Assembly (NCBI RefSeq): GCF_003987565.1
Contig: NZ_NGJY01000001.1
Location: 186,001 to 250,000 of the forward strand
DNA: 64,000 nucleotides
Direction of reading: 5' to 3'
From: Vagococcus fessus
GTDB taxonomy: Bacteria; Bacillota; Bacilli; Lactobacillales; Vagococcaceae
A program made the translations under genes and the position numbers. The stretch's first letter is position 1, and every line of letters begins with the position of its first letter. Positions 41,411 to 49,862 of the stretch are shown here, one piece after another. The notes beneath the pieces were generated by a model. That model worked only from the letters and a program-made list of their open reading frames with translations. It was not told the origin of the DNA and ran no database searches.

Positions 41411-42354
41411 AATGGTTAAATTATAAGCTGGATGGTAATAAGTGGGAGGAACTTTGTATTGAGATATGTCGTATTTACTATAAGAAAGATGATTTTCATG
41501 AAGTTCCGGCTAACTATAAAGGCGATGGTGGTATTGAAGGTTTTACTAAATCAGAGTTAGGGGTAGTAATCCAATGCTATTGTCCAAGTGATGAAAATAG
41601 AGATAATGATAGCCTATATAAGGCTCAACGAGATAAAGTAACTGAAGATATTGATAAAATAATAAACAATCATGAAATATTGAAAGGTTTGGGAGTTCCC
41701 AAAATATCAAAGTGGATTTTTATGGTTCCAGAATATAGGGACAAGAGGATTTTACAGCATTGTCAAGTCAAACAAGAAATGATTATTCAAGCAAAGATAG
41801 ATAACCCTGATGAATTGAGTTTGATATCTGAAGATTTTAAAATTATCATTCGTGTTGCGGCAGATTATAAAACAGAAATAGCACGATTAATTAGATGTGG
41901 TATAACAGATATCAAACTTGATGTTCCGGAATTAGATGATTGTCCTATTGATTGGAGTGAAGTCGATTCCGAAAAATCTGATAATATAATAAGGAAGATG
42001 AAAGCAGTATCGCCTACGATAAATAGTAATGCAGAACGAATGAAAAAATTAATTGATTTTGAGGTAAAAAAATATATTCAAGGTAAAGTAACGATGGAAT
42101 ATTTTTGTAATGAGTATCGAGAGATTTGGGAAGATATTAAGAAAGTAGAATCAGTTTTTAAGAGGGATGTTCAAGAAAAGTGTATGATGTTGGATGATAA
42201 TAAAATGAATTTAGATTTATACCATCAACTTTCTGATGAGTTTAGTCAATCGTTATCTAGTGAATTAGATTATTTGTCTGAAAGTACTATTAATTTAATA
42301 AAGCAATCTATTGTTGCAAGTTGGTTAGCTGATTGTCATATGGAGTTTTATTAG
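41401..42354 (+). CDS. Nuclease-fold (Mrr-like) effector of an ABC-three-component-type system
   Basis: The first ~130 of 317 residues resemble Mrr-like restriction endonuclease folds: KWEELCIEICRIYY helix, GDGGIEGF (Asp42) and VVIQCY (Gln58-Cys-Tyr60). Active enzymes have an Asp then (E/Q)-x-K; here the Lys position is Tyr, so cleavage may be lost or use another residue. The C-terminal half (about 190-317) is helical, like the C-terminal domain that links effectors to the ABC ATPase in such systems. It overlaps the upstream small gene and is nine bases from the next. Confidence 0.65.
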   Translation: MVLEWLNYKLDGNKWEELCIEICRIYYKKDDFHEVPANYKGDGGIEGFTKSELGVVIQCYCPSDENRDNDSLYKAQRDKVTEDIDKIINNHEILKGLGVPKISKWIFMVPEYRDKRILQHCQVKQEMIIQAKIDNPDELSLISEDFKIIIRVAADYKTEIARLIRCGITDIKLDVPELDDCPIDWSEVDSEKSDNIIRKMKAVSPTINSNAERMKKLIDFEVKKYIQGKVTMEYFCNEYREIWEDIKKVESVFKRDVQEKCMMLDDNKMNLDLYHQLSDEFSQSLSSELDYLSESTINLIKQSIVASWLADCHMEFY

Positions 42355-42363
42355 GAGGAACGT

Positions 42364-42822
42364 ATGGAAATTTTAAAAATAGCAGGAGTTATTTTTTCTG
42401 AAAAAGATGAGTCCGTACCTTATCAAAATCGATTATCGTATAAAGGAACTATTTTATTATTTATATTATTAAAGAATTGTAGAGGCAGAGGCTGCTCTAT
42501 AGCAAAATTTCAAATTATTATGAATTATATGTATTCATCTGAAAAGCAGGCAGAGTTAATTCAGTTTCTTGAAAAAAAAGATACATTTGTTTTTTTGAGG
42601 TTTGATTCAACTATTATCAAAACTATTGAATTTCTGTTAGCAGATAAGTTAATTAATATTCAAAATAATGGGAGTTTTACTTTAACAGATAAAGGAAAAC
42701 AAATATCGAATACAATGTGGGAAGATACTGAAATTTTAGAATTTGAAAAAAAATTTATAACAAGTATAGGTAGTTCTCTGACCGAAAAACTTGTTTGCGA
42801 TATAGAAAAAAAATTATTTTAA
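42364..42822 (+). CDS. Winged-helix middle component of the ABC-three-component-type system
   Basis: This 152-residue protein begins after AGGAGG. The helical N-terminal part (LSYKGTILLFILLKNCRGRGCS) and C-terminal wing (LLADKLINIQNNGSFTLTDKGKQISNTMW, about 96-124) give a wHTH-like fold. The position between a nuclease-fold effector and an SMC-like ATPase, and its size, match the middle component of ABC-3C systems. Function inferred from context. Confidence 0.65.
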   Translation: MEILKIAGVIFSEKDESVPYQNRLSYKGTILLFILLKNCRGRGCSIAKFQIIMNYMYSSEKQAELIQFLEKKDTFVFLRFDSTIIKTIEFLLADKLINIQNNGSFTLTDKGKQISNTMWEDTEILEFEKKFITSIGSSLTEKLVCDIEKKLF

Positions 42823-42844
42823 TATTAAAATGAGGAGTGATTTT

Positions 42845-44851
42845 ATGTTATTAGTAAATAATCTAGCTATTAAAATAATAACAGAATCTAAAGATTTTTA
42901 TTTTAACGAAGTGTTTAAAGAAGGGGTTAATATAATCGCTAGTGAACAAAATACGTCAGGCAAAAGTTCTATTATTTCGGGGATAATGTATTGTCTAGGA
43001 ATGGAAGAAATAATTGGCGGTAAAGGTTCAAAAGTGTTGAGCGCAGCGTTCAATAATAAAATTAAAGATACTCATGATATGGTGTATAGCGTGCTTAAAG
43101 CAGAGTTATACCTAGAGATTTCCAATGGAAATGAGATTATAACAATTTTAAGAACAGTAAATGATAATACAAGACACGATAATTTAGTAACGATCATTGA
43201 AAGCGATTATTTAGAAATTAATAATCCGGAAAGTAAGAGAAGTGATTTTTATGTACATGATGCTAATTCTGCCAGAGGTGAATATGGTTTCTTTAACTTT
43301 TTAGAAAATTTTTTAAATTTAAAGTTACCTAATGTTTTAGGATATGACGGGAAAGAAAAAAAATTATATTTGCAGAATATTTTTTCAGCAATGATAATTG
43401 AGCAAAAAAGAGGCTGGAGTGATATTCTAGCAAGAGTTCCTAATTTTGGGATTAAAGACTCTAAGAAAAAAACTATAGAATATTTATTAGATACCGATTC
43501 TATAGAACTTTCAAAGAAAAGATTAGTGTTAAAAAGTAGTTTAGAAACAAAAAAAGCTAAATGGATGCAGGTGTTTATAGAGGCTAATGAGTATTTTAAA
43601 TTATTAAAATTTGATTTGAAAGGAGTAACTGAAAAAGCTAATTATATAGAGAGTAATGAAATAAATATTATAGATACTGAGACAGAAATGAATATAGAAA
43701 ACTTGACATGTAAGCTACGTAAAGAAAAAGAAAGTATTTCATCACTAAAATATTCTGAAATTTATGAGAATGAAGAGTTAAGTATGGAATTAACTGAAAC
43801 AATTAAGGCTATTGATGAGTGTATAGCTATTAATAAAGAATTAATTAGTAAAAAAAATCAAGAAAAGTTAGAAAAAAATAAAGTTAGTAATGCATTAGAT
43901 ATACTGAGGAATGATATTCAAAATAACAAGGATCTGAATAAAGTGAAGCAATATGGAGCTGAACATTCAGTGAATTTTTATGAAAATATCTGTCCTACAT
44001 GTAGTCAAACTATTAACGATTCTTTGATAGTTTCACAAAATCAATCTAGAGTAATGACTCCTGAACAAAATATTAAACATTTAAAAAACCAAGAGGTTCT
44101 TTTTGAATCTATTTTAATTCAAAAAGAAAGAATAATTAAGGATATAGAAAGAACAGTAATACAAAATCAAGATAAAATAGAAAATTTAAGTAAATTAGCA
44201 AAAGCTATCAAATCTGATTTGTTTAATTTGAATGGAGAATATAATGAAAATGTGTTGTTACGAAAAATAAATTTAGATAAAAGGTTAGCTGAAATTGAAG
44301 AAGCTAGCAAAAAACTAAATAGTTACCGAAAAAAATTTGTAAATATCTCTAATGAGATAAGGCAAAAAGAATCTGAACTTCTAGAAATAGGAAAAGAAGT
44401 ATTTTCAGACAAAGATAATCAAAAGCTATCAGCTCTTAAATCATTTTTTGTAACTAACTTAGGATTATTTGGTTATAAAAGTATCAATGTGGAAGGGAAT
44501 ATAAATATCTCTAAAGAGACATTGCTTCCAGAAATAATGGGATATGATTTGAAATTTGATTCTTCTGCGAGTGATCATATTAGAGGAATATGGGCATATA
44601 CAATTGCTTTACAACAAGTTTCAGAAAACTATGGAGGGAATCATTTAAATTTTTTGATATTTGATGAGCCTGGTCAACATAGTATTATTGAGGCTGATAT
44701 GGAGTCTTTTCTTGAAAAAATAAACTCTTTAAAAAACGTTCAGACAATAGTAGGTCTTACTATGAAAGATTCTGATTCGGTAGAATTAATGAAGAAATCT
44801 GAAAAAAGTGGTACAAATATAATTTATATAAGCGATTTAGCATTTTCGTAG
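42845..44851 (+). CDS. SMC/Rad50-like ABC ATPase of a conflict system
   Basis: ATG 42845 follows GAGGAGTGA; a start 15 bases earlier would overlap that site. The 668-residue protein has Walker A SEQNTSGKSS (about 33-42), long coiled coils (about 225-370 and 400-530), a CPTC zinc-hook-like motif (383-386) and Walker B LIFDEPGQHS (Asp607-Glu608). This is the plan of Rad50/SMC-type ATPases used in ABC-3C and related defence loci. It probably couples recognition of invading nucleic acid or a DNA state to the upstream effector. Confidence 0.82.
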   Translation: MLLVNNLAIKIITESKDFYFNEVFKEGVNIIASEQNTSGKSSIISGIMYCLGMEEIIGGKGSKVLSAAFNNKIKDTHDMVYSVLKAELYLEISNGNEIITILRTVNDNTRHDNLVTIIESDYLEINNPESKRSDFYVHDANSARGEYGFFNFLENFLNLKLPNVLGYDGKEKKLYLQNIFSAMIIEQKRGWSDILARVPNFGIKDSKKKTIEYLLDTDSIELSKKRLVLKSSLETKKAKWMQVFIEANEYFKLLKFDLKGVTEKANYIESNEINIIDTETEMNIENLTCKLRKEKESISSLKYSEIYENEELSMELTETIKAIDECIAINKELISKKNQEKLEKNKVSNALDILRNDIQNNKDLNKVKQYGAEHSVNFYENICPTCSQTINDSLIVSQNQSRVMTPEQNIKHLKNQEVLFESILIQKERIIKDIERTVIQNQDKIENLSKLAKAIKSDLFNLNGEYNENVLLRKINLDKRLAEIEEASKKLNSYRKKFVNISNEIRQKESELLEIGKEVFSDKDNQKLSALKSFFVTNLGLFGYKSINVEGNINISKETLLPEIMGYDLKFDSSASDHIRGIWAYTIALQQVSENYGGNHLNFLIFDEPGQHSIIEADMESFLEKINSLKNVQTIVGLTMKDSDSVELMKKSEKSGTNIIYISDLAFS

Positions 44852-44980
44852 CTAGTTAAAAATTTTTTTAGGCGTATATTCAGTTATTAATTTATTTAAT
44901 AAATATCAAATAAAGGTTAAACTAAATAATTATATTGTATCTAAAAATATGTACTTAAAATTCCAGAATAAGGATGTCAT

Positions 44981-45493
44981 ATGAAAATTAATAAGCAAAA
45001 ATCTAAGGAATATTTAAATATGAAGCATTGTCAATGTAGTGTAAAGTATTATCATGTAGTAAAAATAAAAAAACTTTCAAAATTATCAAAAGAATCTGAT
45101 TTTTTGGAGTATTACAATAGCTATAAAAATTTTAATAATATTCATAAAGAATATTATGGGGTAGAAAAACATGTAGCAATACCCAAAAATTTTAGTGAAA
45201 ATATAGTAAGAAATGCTTTAAGTTTGAAAGAATATGATGGTTCAGATTTTGATGCGAAGTGCGGAAATCAAAATTATGAAATAAAATGTACTTCTGATAA
45301 TGGAAAAACAACATTTTCTAATAAAAAACCTGATGTAGTATTGTGGCTAAGAGTATCTTCTAATCATATGAGGATATATGAAAAAGAATTCAATAAAATA
45401 GATGATAAAATTTTAAAAGAGAGTAATAAAAGGTCTAATGTGGACCTATCTAAATTAAATATGGATTTGATTGCAATTATACTTATTCAGTAG
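44981..45493 (+). CDS. PD-(D/E)XK nuclease-like protein (Bsp6I-type restriction endonuclease-like)
   Basis: This 170-residue protein starts after AAGGATG. It has helical YYNSYKNFNNIHKEYYG, IPKNFSENIVRNAL (about 68-80) and GSDFDAKCGNQNYEIKC with Asp91...Glu100-x-Lys102, an intact PD-(D/E)XK core. The layout resembles small type II enzymes such as Bsp6I. No methyltransferase gene is near, so it is either an orphan restriction remnant, a methylation-dependent nuclease, or an accessory of the ABC locus 130 bp upstream. Very AT-rich. Confidence 0.65.
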   Translation: MKINKQKSKEYLNMKHCQCSVKYYHVVKIKKLSKLSKESDFLEYYNSYKNFNNIHKEYYGVEKHVAIPKNFSENIVRNALSLKEYDGSDFDAKCGNQNYEIKCTSDNGKTTFSNKKPDVVLWLRVSSNHMRIYEKEFNKIDDKILKESNKRSNVDLSKLNMDLIAIILIQ

Positions 45494-45609
45494 AAGATAG
45501 CTTGAGCTAATGGGAATTTTTAAACTATATATGTATCAGAATAGAGTATTTGAACGTTAATTATGATAAATATTTACAATGAGATGAAAATCGGGAAGGA
45601 TTTTTTTCC

Positions 45610-45639
45610 TTGACTTTTCGTATCACTTAGCACTACAAT
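45610..45639 (+). promoter_or_regulatory. Promoter of structured RNA copy 2
   Basis: TTGACT (45610-45615) and TACAAT (45634-45639), spacer 18 bp, identical hexamers and spacing to copy 1. Confidence 0.7.
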
Positions 45640-45645
45640 TACCCC

Positions 45646-45915
45646 ATAAGAAATAAATCGCATAAAAAAATGGCACCTCACGATTACCAGTCGCGAGGAC
45701 TTGCTCAGGTCACACAACAAGAACCACGACCCAATCAAGCTTGCCATAGTTAATGCTAACACCAACTGGATAAAATGTAAACGTTTTGGTTGCTTTTTTT
45801 ATAGGCTTTTTAAAGTTTATTTAGCGAACAAAAAACAGAGTTTTATCCAGTAGGGCGGAGCCTTATTTAACTATGTCAGAGAGGTTGGACAGATACTTGT
45901 TCAGCCTCTCTTTTT
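45646..45915 (+). ncRNA. Structured non-coding RNA, copy 2 (family not identified)
   Basis: This copy follows the same plan as 15464-15716. A 5' hairpin (CCTCACGA 45676-45683 with TCGCGAGG 45691-45698) is followed by CATAGTTAA 45745-45753 with TTAACTATG 45867-45875, inner stem CTGGATAAAA 45766-45775 with TTTTATCCAG 45841-45850, and a terminator hairpin (AGAGAGG/CCTCTCT). The inner stem sequence is wholly different from copy 1 but still pairs, which is covariation. AAATGTAAACG after the inner 5' strand is unchanged. No ORF is shared between the copies. Confidence 0.7.
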
Positions 45916-46063
45916 GCGCTCTTTTAGCCTTTATGGTGATTTATTCTCTTATACTTGTTGTCTGTTACTGGCCGCCAACTGTTCGGAAAAAAATCAACTG
46001 ACTGTCGTTTGATACACGTGTAGATACACATACGGTAATAATTAATTGAAAGTTGGGGTAAGG

Positions 46064-47506
46064 ATGGATGATACAGAACAAGCACTACAAGTAACAGGTG
46101 TTCCAATTCCAGAGGAAGGCTCAATGGAATTTGAGAGAATGAATAAAATGGCAAAGAAAGCCGTGCCATTACTATTAATCATTTTTACATTTGGGATTTT
46201 AGAACAACAAGCATTTGGTATGATTTTTGTTAATATCGGCGAGCAACTGGGAACACCTGGATTGGCGCCGCTTATTACTTCAATACCTGGCATTATACTA
46301 GGTATTGTCTGCGTCATTTATGGGTCATTAGGTGACTTCGTTTCATTGAAAAAAATGACAATCTTAGGTGTGATTATTTTTGTTTTAGGCTCACTGGTTG
46401 GGTTCATTTTAGGACCAAGCAGTATATGGGCAGTTGTTATGGCAAGAGTCTTACAAGCTGCGGGAGGACAAGTCGCAGGTTCAGTTTTCTTAGTGTTAGT
46501 TTCAAAGTACATTAGTAAAGAAAATAGAGTCGTCTATTATGGGATTTTTGTCGCAGTCTTTCGTTTTTCAGCGGCATTAGGCGTAGTAGCTGCTGGTTAT
46601 ATTACTAAAGTCGATTGGCGCTGGTTGTTTGCTGCACCTCTCCTATGTATTTTCTTTATTCCACTCCTAGCCAAAAATCTACCTGATGATAAGGCAGAAG
46701 GAGCTACGATTGACTGGATAGGTTTTGTGTTGATTGGCGCATTTGCAGGAGCGGTAACAATGTTCTTTACGGATATGACACTCTTATGGGGTGTATCTTC
46801 TCTCATCACATTATTTCTTTTTGTGAGTTACATCAACAAGACAAAACAGCCATTCTTAAAACCGGAATTCTTTAAGAATAAAGCCTTTGTCGTAACAATG
46901 ATTGTTATTTTTATCGGCTATTTCTTCAGTTACACAATAAACGCAGGTGTTAATGCGATTGGTTTAAATGTGTACGGTATTGATTCGGCAGAGGTATCAC
47001 TGCTATTAGTAGGATCTATATTATTAGCCGCTGTTTTAGGATTTGTCTGTGGGCCTGTCGTTAAAAAAATCGGGCGTTCAGCAGCAATCATTATGGCACT
47101 TTTATTTATGAGTTTAGGATTAGTCGTCATAGCAGTAGCCATTCCATATGGGAAGGTCTGGACATTGGCTATTGCCCCGTGTCTTTATTATTTTGGGACG
47201 TCATTCTTTTATTCTCCAATAGTAGACATAGCTACTTCAACCGTTAATCCGGAAGAATCTGGACGAGTGTTAGGTGCGAACGATTTGGTTCAAGCCATCA
47301 CAGGTTCAATAGGTGTCGCTGTGTTTGGAGGGATGATGTCATCAGGTGCACTGTCACATTCAGCTCTTACTGGTGTAGAGTCTGGTTTAGCCTCTACTTA
47401 TTCAAATGTATTTTTAGTCGGTGGTGTTATTGTATTTTCAGCATTAGTTCTATTCATTAGTACGAAGAAAATGGTTTATAAGCACTTAGAGTTAACTAAA
47501 AGATAA
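46064..47506 (+). CDS. MFS transporter, probably nucleoside-related
   Basis: ATG 46064 with GGGGTAAGG upstream is preferred over a TTG 18 bases earlier. The 480-residue protein has a ~28-residue cytoplasmic N-terminus and then 12-14 spans. MFS loop motifs are visible (YGSLGDFVSLKKMTILGVII at about 87-106, MARVLQAAGGQVAGSVFL). It lies 24 bp upstream of a nucleoside hydrolase gene and is co-transcribed, so nucleoside import is the likely role; drug efflux-type MFS proteins look similar. Confidence 0.82.
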   Translation: MDDTEQALQVTGVPIPEEGSMEFERMNKMAKKAVPLLLIIFTFGILEQQAFGMIFVNIGEQLGTPGLAPLITSIPGIILGIVCVIYGSLGDFVSLKKMTILGVIIFVLGSLVGFILGPSSIWAVVMARVLQAAGGQVAGSVFLVLVSKYISKENRVVYYGIFVAVFRFSAALGVVAAGYITKVDWRWLFAAPLLCIFFIPLLAKNLPDDKAEGATIDWIGFVLIGAFAGAVTMFFTDMTLLWGVSSLITLFLFVSYINKTKQPFLKPEFFKNKAFVVTMIVIFIGYFFSYTINAGVNAIGLNVYGIDSAEVSLLLVGSILLAAVLGFVCGPVVKKIGRSAAIIMALLFMSLGLVVIAVAIPYGKVWTLAIAPCLYYFGTSFFYSPIVDIATSTVNPEESGRVLGANDLVQAITGSIGVAVFGGMMSSGALSHSALTGVESGLASTYSNVFLVGGVIVFSALVLFISTKKMVYKHLELTKR

Positions 47507-47530
47507 AATCGAATAGGGAGGTACGACAGT

Positions 47531-48475
47531 ATGAAAAAAATAATAATAGATTGTGACCCAGGGCATGATGATGCTATGGCGTTATTTATGGCAATGGCAT
47601 CGAGTGAGGTAGAAGTAGTCGGGATTACCACATCAGCAGGCAATCAAAAGCCTGAAAAAACATTTCAAAATGCAAGGAAATTAGTGGCACTGGCAAATAA
47701 GGAAGAGATTCCAGTAGTAAGAGGGGCAAGCAAACCCATCCGTAGAGAGTTAATTATTGCAGAAGAAATTCACGGTGAAACAGGACTGGATGGAGCAGAA
47801 TTACCAAATCCGACAGTACCAGAATTAGAACAATCTGCTAATGATTTCCTTGCCGAAACACTAAGAGCATCAGAGGAAAAAATAACGCTTATTGCAACAG
47901 GTCCATTAACGAATATTGCTATCTTTTTATTATCACATCCAGAATTAAAAGAAAAAATAGAGATGATTTCATTCATGGGAGGAGCTTGCTTTGGAGGTAA
48001 TTACTCACCCCATGCCGAGTTTAATATCTTCGTTGACCCAGAAGCAGCTGATATCGTGTTGAAATCAGGCGTGCCAACAGCGATGTTTGGTTTAGATGTA
48101 ACGCTGAAAGCACAAGTTTTTGAAAATGATATCCAAGACATCCGAGCTATTGATAATGAGGTCTCTCGAACAATGGCTGATTTACTTGATTTCTTCAACT
48201 TAACAACAACCATTCCTTTTTGGGCGGAGGAAGGGCACGTAGAAGGAATTCATATGCATGACCCTTGTGCGGTAGCCTATGTGATAGACCCTACATTATT
48301 TACCGTTTATCCAATGGCTGTTGAGGTAGAAACAAGTGATACGTTAGCACTAGGAAGTACGGTTGTTGATTATGATGATCTGTCAGACGGTGATAAAACG
48401 ACATTAGTAGCATTTGATATAGACTTACCAAGATTTAAACAATTAATGATGGAAACAATGGCGTATTACAATTAG
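47531..48475 (+). CDS. Nucleoside hydrolase (IunH/Rih family)
   Basis: This 314-residue enzyme has the N-terminal calcium/ribose motif IIDCDPGHDDAMAL (about 4-17), LIATGPLTNIAIFL (about 118-131), ISFMGGACFGGNYSPHAEFN (about 147-166) and HMHDPCAVAY (about 240-249). It hydrolyses ribonucleosides to ribose and base; specificity (pyrimidine, purine or both) is not clear. GGGAGG precedes the start. With the upstream MFS gene it forms a nucleoside salvage unit, and it ends in a terminator. Confidence 0.93.
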   Translation: MKKIIIDCDPGHDDAMALFMAMASSEVEVVGITTSAGNQKPEKTFQNARKLVALANKEEIPVVRGASKPIRRELIIAEEIHGETGLDGAELPNPTVPELEQSANDFLAETLRASEEKITLIATGPLTNIAIFLLSHPELKEKIEMISFMGGACFGGNYSPHAEFNIFVDPEAADIVLKSGVPTAMFGLDVTLKAQVFENDIQDIRAIDNEVSRTMADLLDFFNLTTTIPFWAEEGHVEGIHMHDPCAVAYVIDPTLFTVYPMAVEVETSDTLALGSTVVDYDDLSDGDKTTLVAFDIDLPRFKQLMMETMAYYN

Positions 48476-48483
48476 ATAATGAA

Positions 48484-48522
48484 AAATATCCCACAAACTT
48501 TATGATTTTGTGGGATTTTTGT
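48484..48522 (+). terminator. Terminator after the nucleoside hydrolase gene
   Basis: ATCCCACAAA and TTTGTGGGAT stem with a T run. Confidence 0.85.
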
Positions 48523-48578
48523 GTAATTAAGAGAGAATACAAAGCGCTTGTATATCAAACTAATAAGGAGTGATTACA

Positions 48579-48857
48579 ATGAGTCATACAAAAAATAACC
48601 AACCGATTAAAGAAATAACTCACCAAGATATTTACAAGTTGCAGGATACCTGGGAACAGCTACAGTCGTGGCATGAGGTATTGGGGATGCTAGAAGAATT
48701 TTTTGAAGATGAAACTAGACCCGTCAACAAACAAAAACTCGTAAGAAAATACTATGCCAGTTCGAAAGTTTTTAGAGTATTTCATAAAGATTTCAATCAA
48801 ACGATGGAGCGAATGAAAAAACAAATAGTAGAGCTACGATGTAGGAAGAAGGTTTGA
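48579..48857 (+). CDS. Hypothetical small helical protein
   Basis: ATG 48579 lies eight bases after AAGGAG; 92 residues. All-helical, charged sequence (ITHQDIYKLQDTWEQLQSWH, FHKDFNQTMERMKKQIVELR) with no membrane span. Not recognised. Monocistronic. Confidence 0.6.
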   Translation: MSHTKNNQPIKEITHQDIYKLQDTWEQLQSWHEVLGMLEEFFEDETRPVNKQKLVRKYYASSKVFRVFHKDFNQTMERMKKQIVELRCRKKV

Positions 48858-48918
48858 TTTTTATAGTTTCTATCCACTATGCTAAAATCTAATTTAAATG
48901 AGGAGGGGATGGAGTCCA

Positions 48919-49143
48919 ATGGAAGTAACCGTTTATGTGGCAAGTGCGTTTAGTAAAAATCAAAAAGGCGGAAACAAAGCAGGTATTGTCCTGATGGAAC
49001 AACCGCTAAATACCAATCAAAAAATGGAGATTGCGAGACAATTAGGCTATGCAGAAACAGCCTTTATCTCAACATCGGAAACGTCTGATTATTTTAGAAT
49101 TAGACTTAATACAAAATCAATAATTAAAGCGCATACAATATAG
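48919..49143 (+). pseudogene. PhzF-family epimerase/isomerase fragment (N-terminal 60 residues)
   Basis: The ORF begins MEVTVYVASAFSKNQKGGNK and AGIVLMEQPL, then QLGYAETAFIS, the conserved N-terminus of PhzF proteins. These are normally near 290 residues and next carry a CGHAT motif. Here the frame ends LNTKSIIKAHTI-stop after 74 residues and no continuation is found downstream in any frame before the next gene. The ribosome site AGGAGGGG is still present. It is a deleted gene remnant. Confidence 0.75.
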
Positions 49144-49193
49144 GTGTGCTAAACTAAAATAGTGAGTAAAACATGTCGAAAAGGTGAGAGAGA

Positions 49194-49703
49194 ATGGTAA
49201 TGAGTAGAGAGATAAGAAGTATGATTGAAAGTGATGTGACACAACTGGATGAACAGTTTATCCAACAAGGATGGGGCTCGCGTTTGGAAGTTCTGTCTAA
49301 TTATTTGAAGGAACAGGAAACGAAAAAGAGATGGGTGTATGTTGCGCTATTAGATGGCAAAGTTGCAGGGTATGTGACATTAGTTCCGCTAGCAAAAGAA
49401 GGACCATTTAAAGGAAAGTATCCTGAAATTGTAGATTTTAATGTATTTGAAACGTTTCAAAAACAGGGGATAGGCAATCGTTTATTAGATGAAGCTGAAT
49501 CTCAGGCGAAGGATTTTTCTAAAGTCATTACACTTGGAGTAGGACTCCATAAGGGCTACGGACCTGCACAACGCCTTTATGTTAAACGCGGCTATATTCC
49601 AGATGGCTCAGGTGTGTGGTTTAATAATAAAAATGCCGAGATGGCTGAACCGTGTTTAAATAATGATGATCTCGCTTTGTATTTATCAAAAAATTTACTA
49701 TGA
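49194..49703 (+). CDS. GNAT-family N-acetyltransferase
   Basis: This 169-residue protein has the acetyl-CoA binding motif FQKQGIGNRLLDEAE (about 88-102) after IVDFNVFE, and the late motif AQRLYVKRGYIPDGSGVWF (about 124-142). AAAGGTGAG precedes the ATG. It is a soluble acetyltransferase; substrate unknown. Confidence 0.88.
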   Translation: MVMSREIRSMIESDVTQLDEQFIQQGWGSRLEVLSNYLKEQETKKRWVYVALLDGKVAGYVTLVPLAKEGPFKGKYPEIVDFNVFETFQKQGIGNRLLDEAESQAKDFSKVITLGVGLHKGYGPAQRLYVKRGYIPDGSGVWFNNKNAEMAEPCLNNDDLALYLSKNLL

Positions 49704-49862
49704 GACTAGTGTTGTTCTAAAGTGCAAAAAGTACGATTATGACTCATCATTCTAAAATATTGTCTGATATTGATAAAAATATGTTTTTTTTCTTTGTTTT
49801 TGAACATTTTTTTTATACTTCTTGTGTTATATTTAATAAATAAAATATAAAAAGGGGTATTA

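Noticed and set aside
45574-45765. 63-codon minus-strand ORF over structured RNA copy 2
   Set aside because: Copy 1 has a stop after 12 codons in the matching frame, so the protein is not conserved while the RNA structure is.
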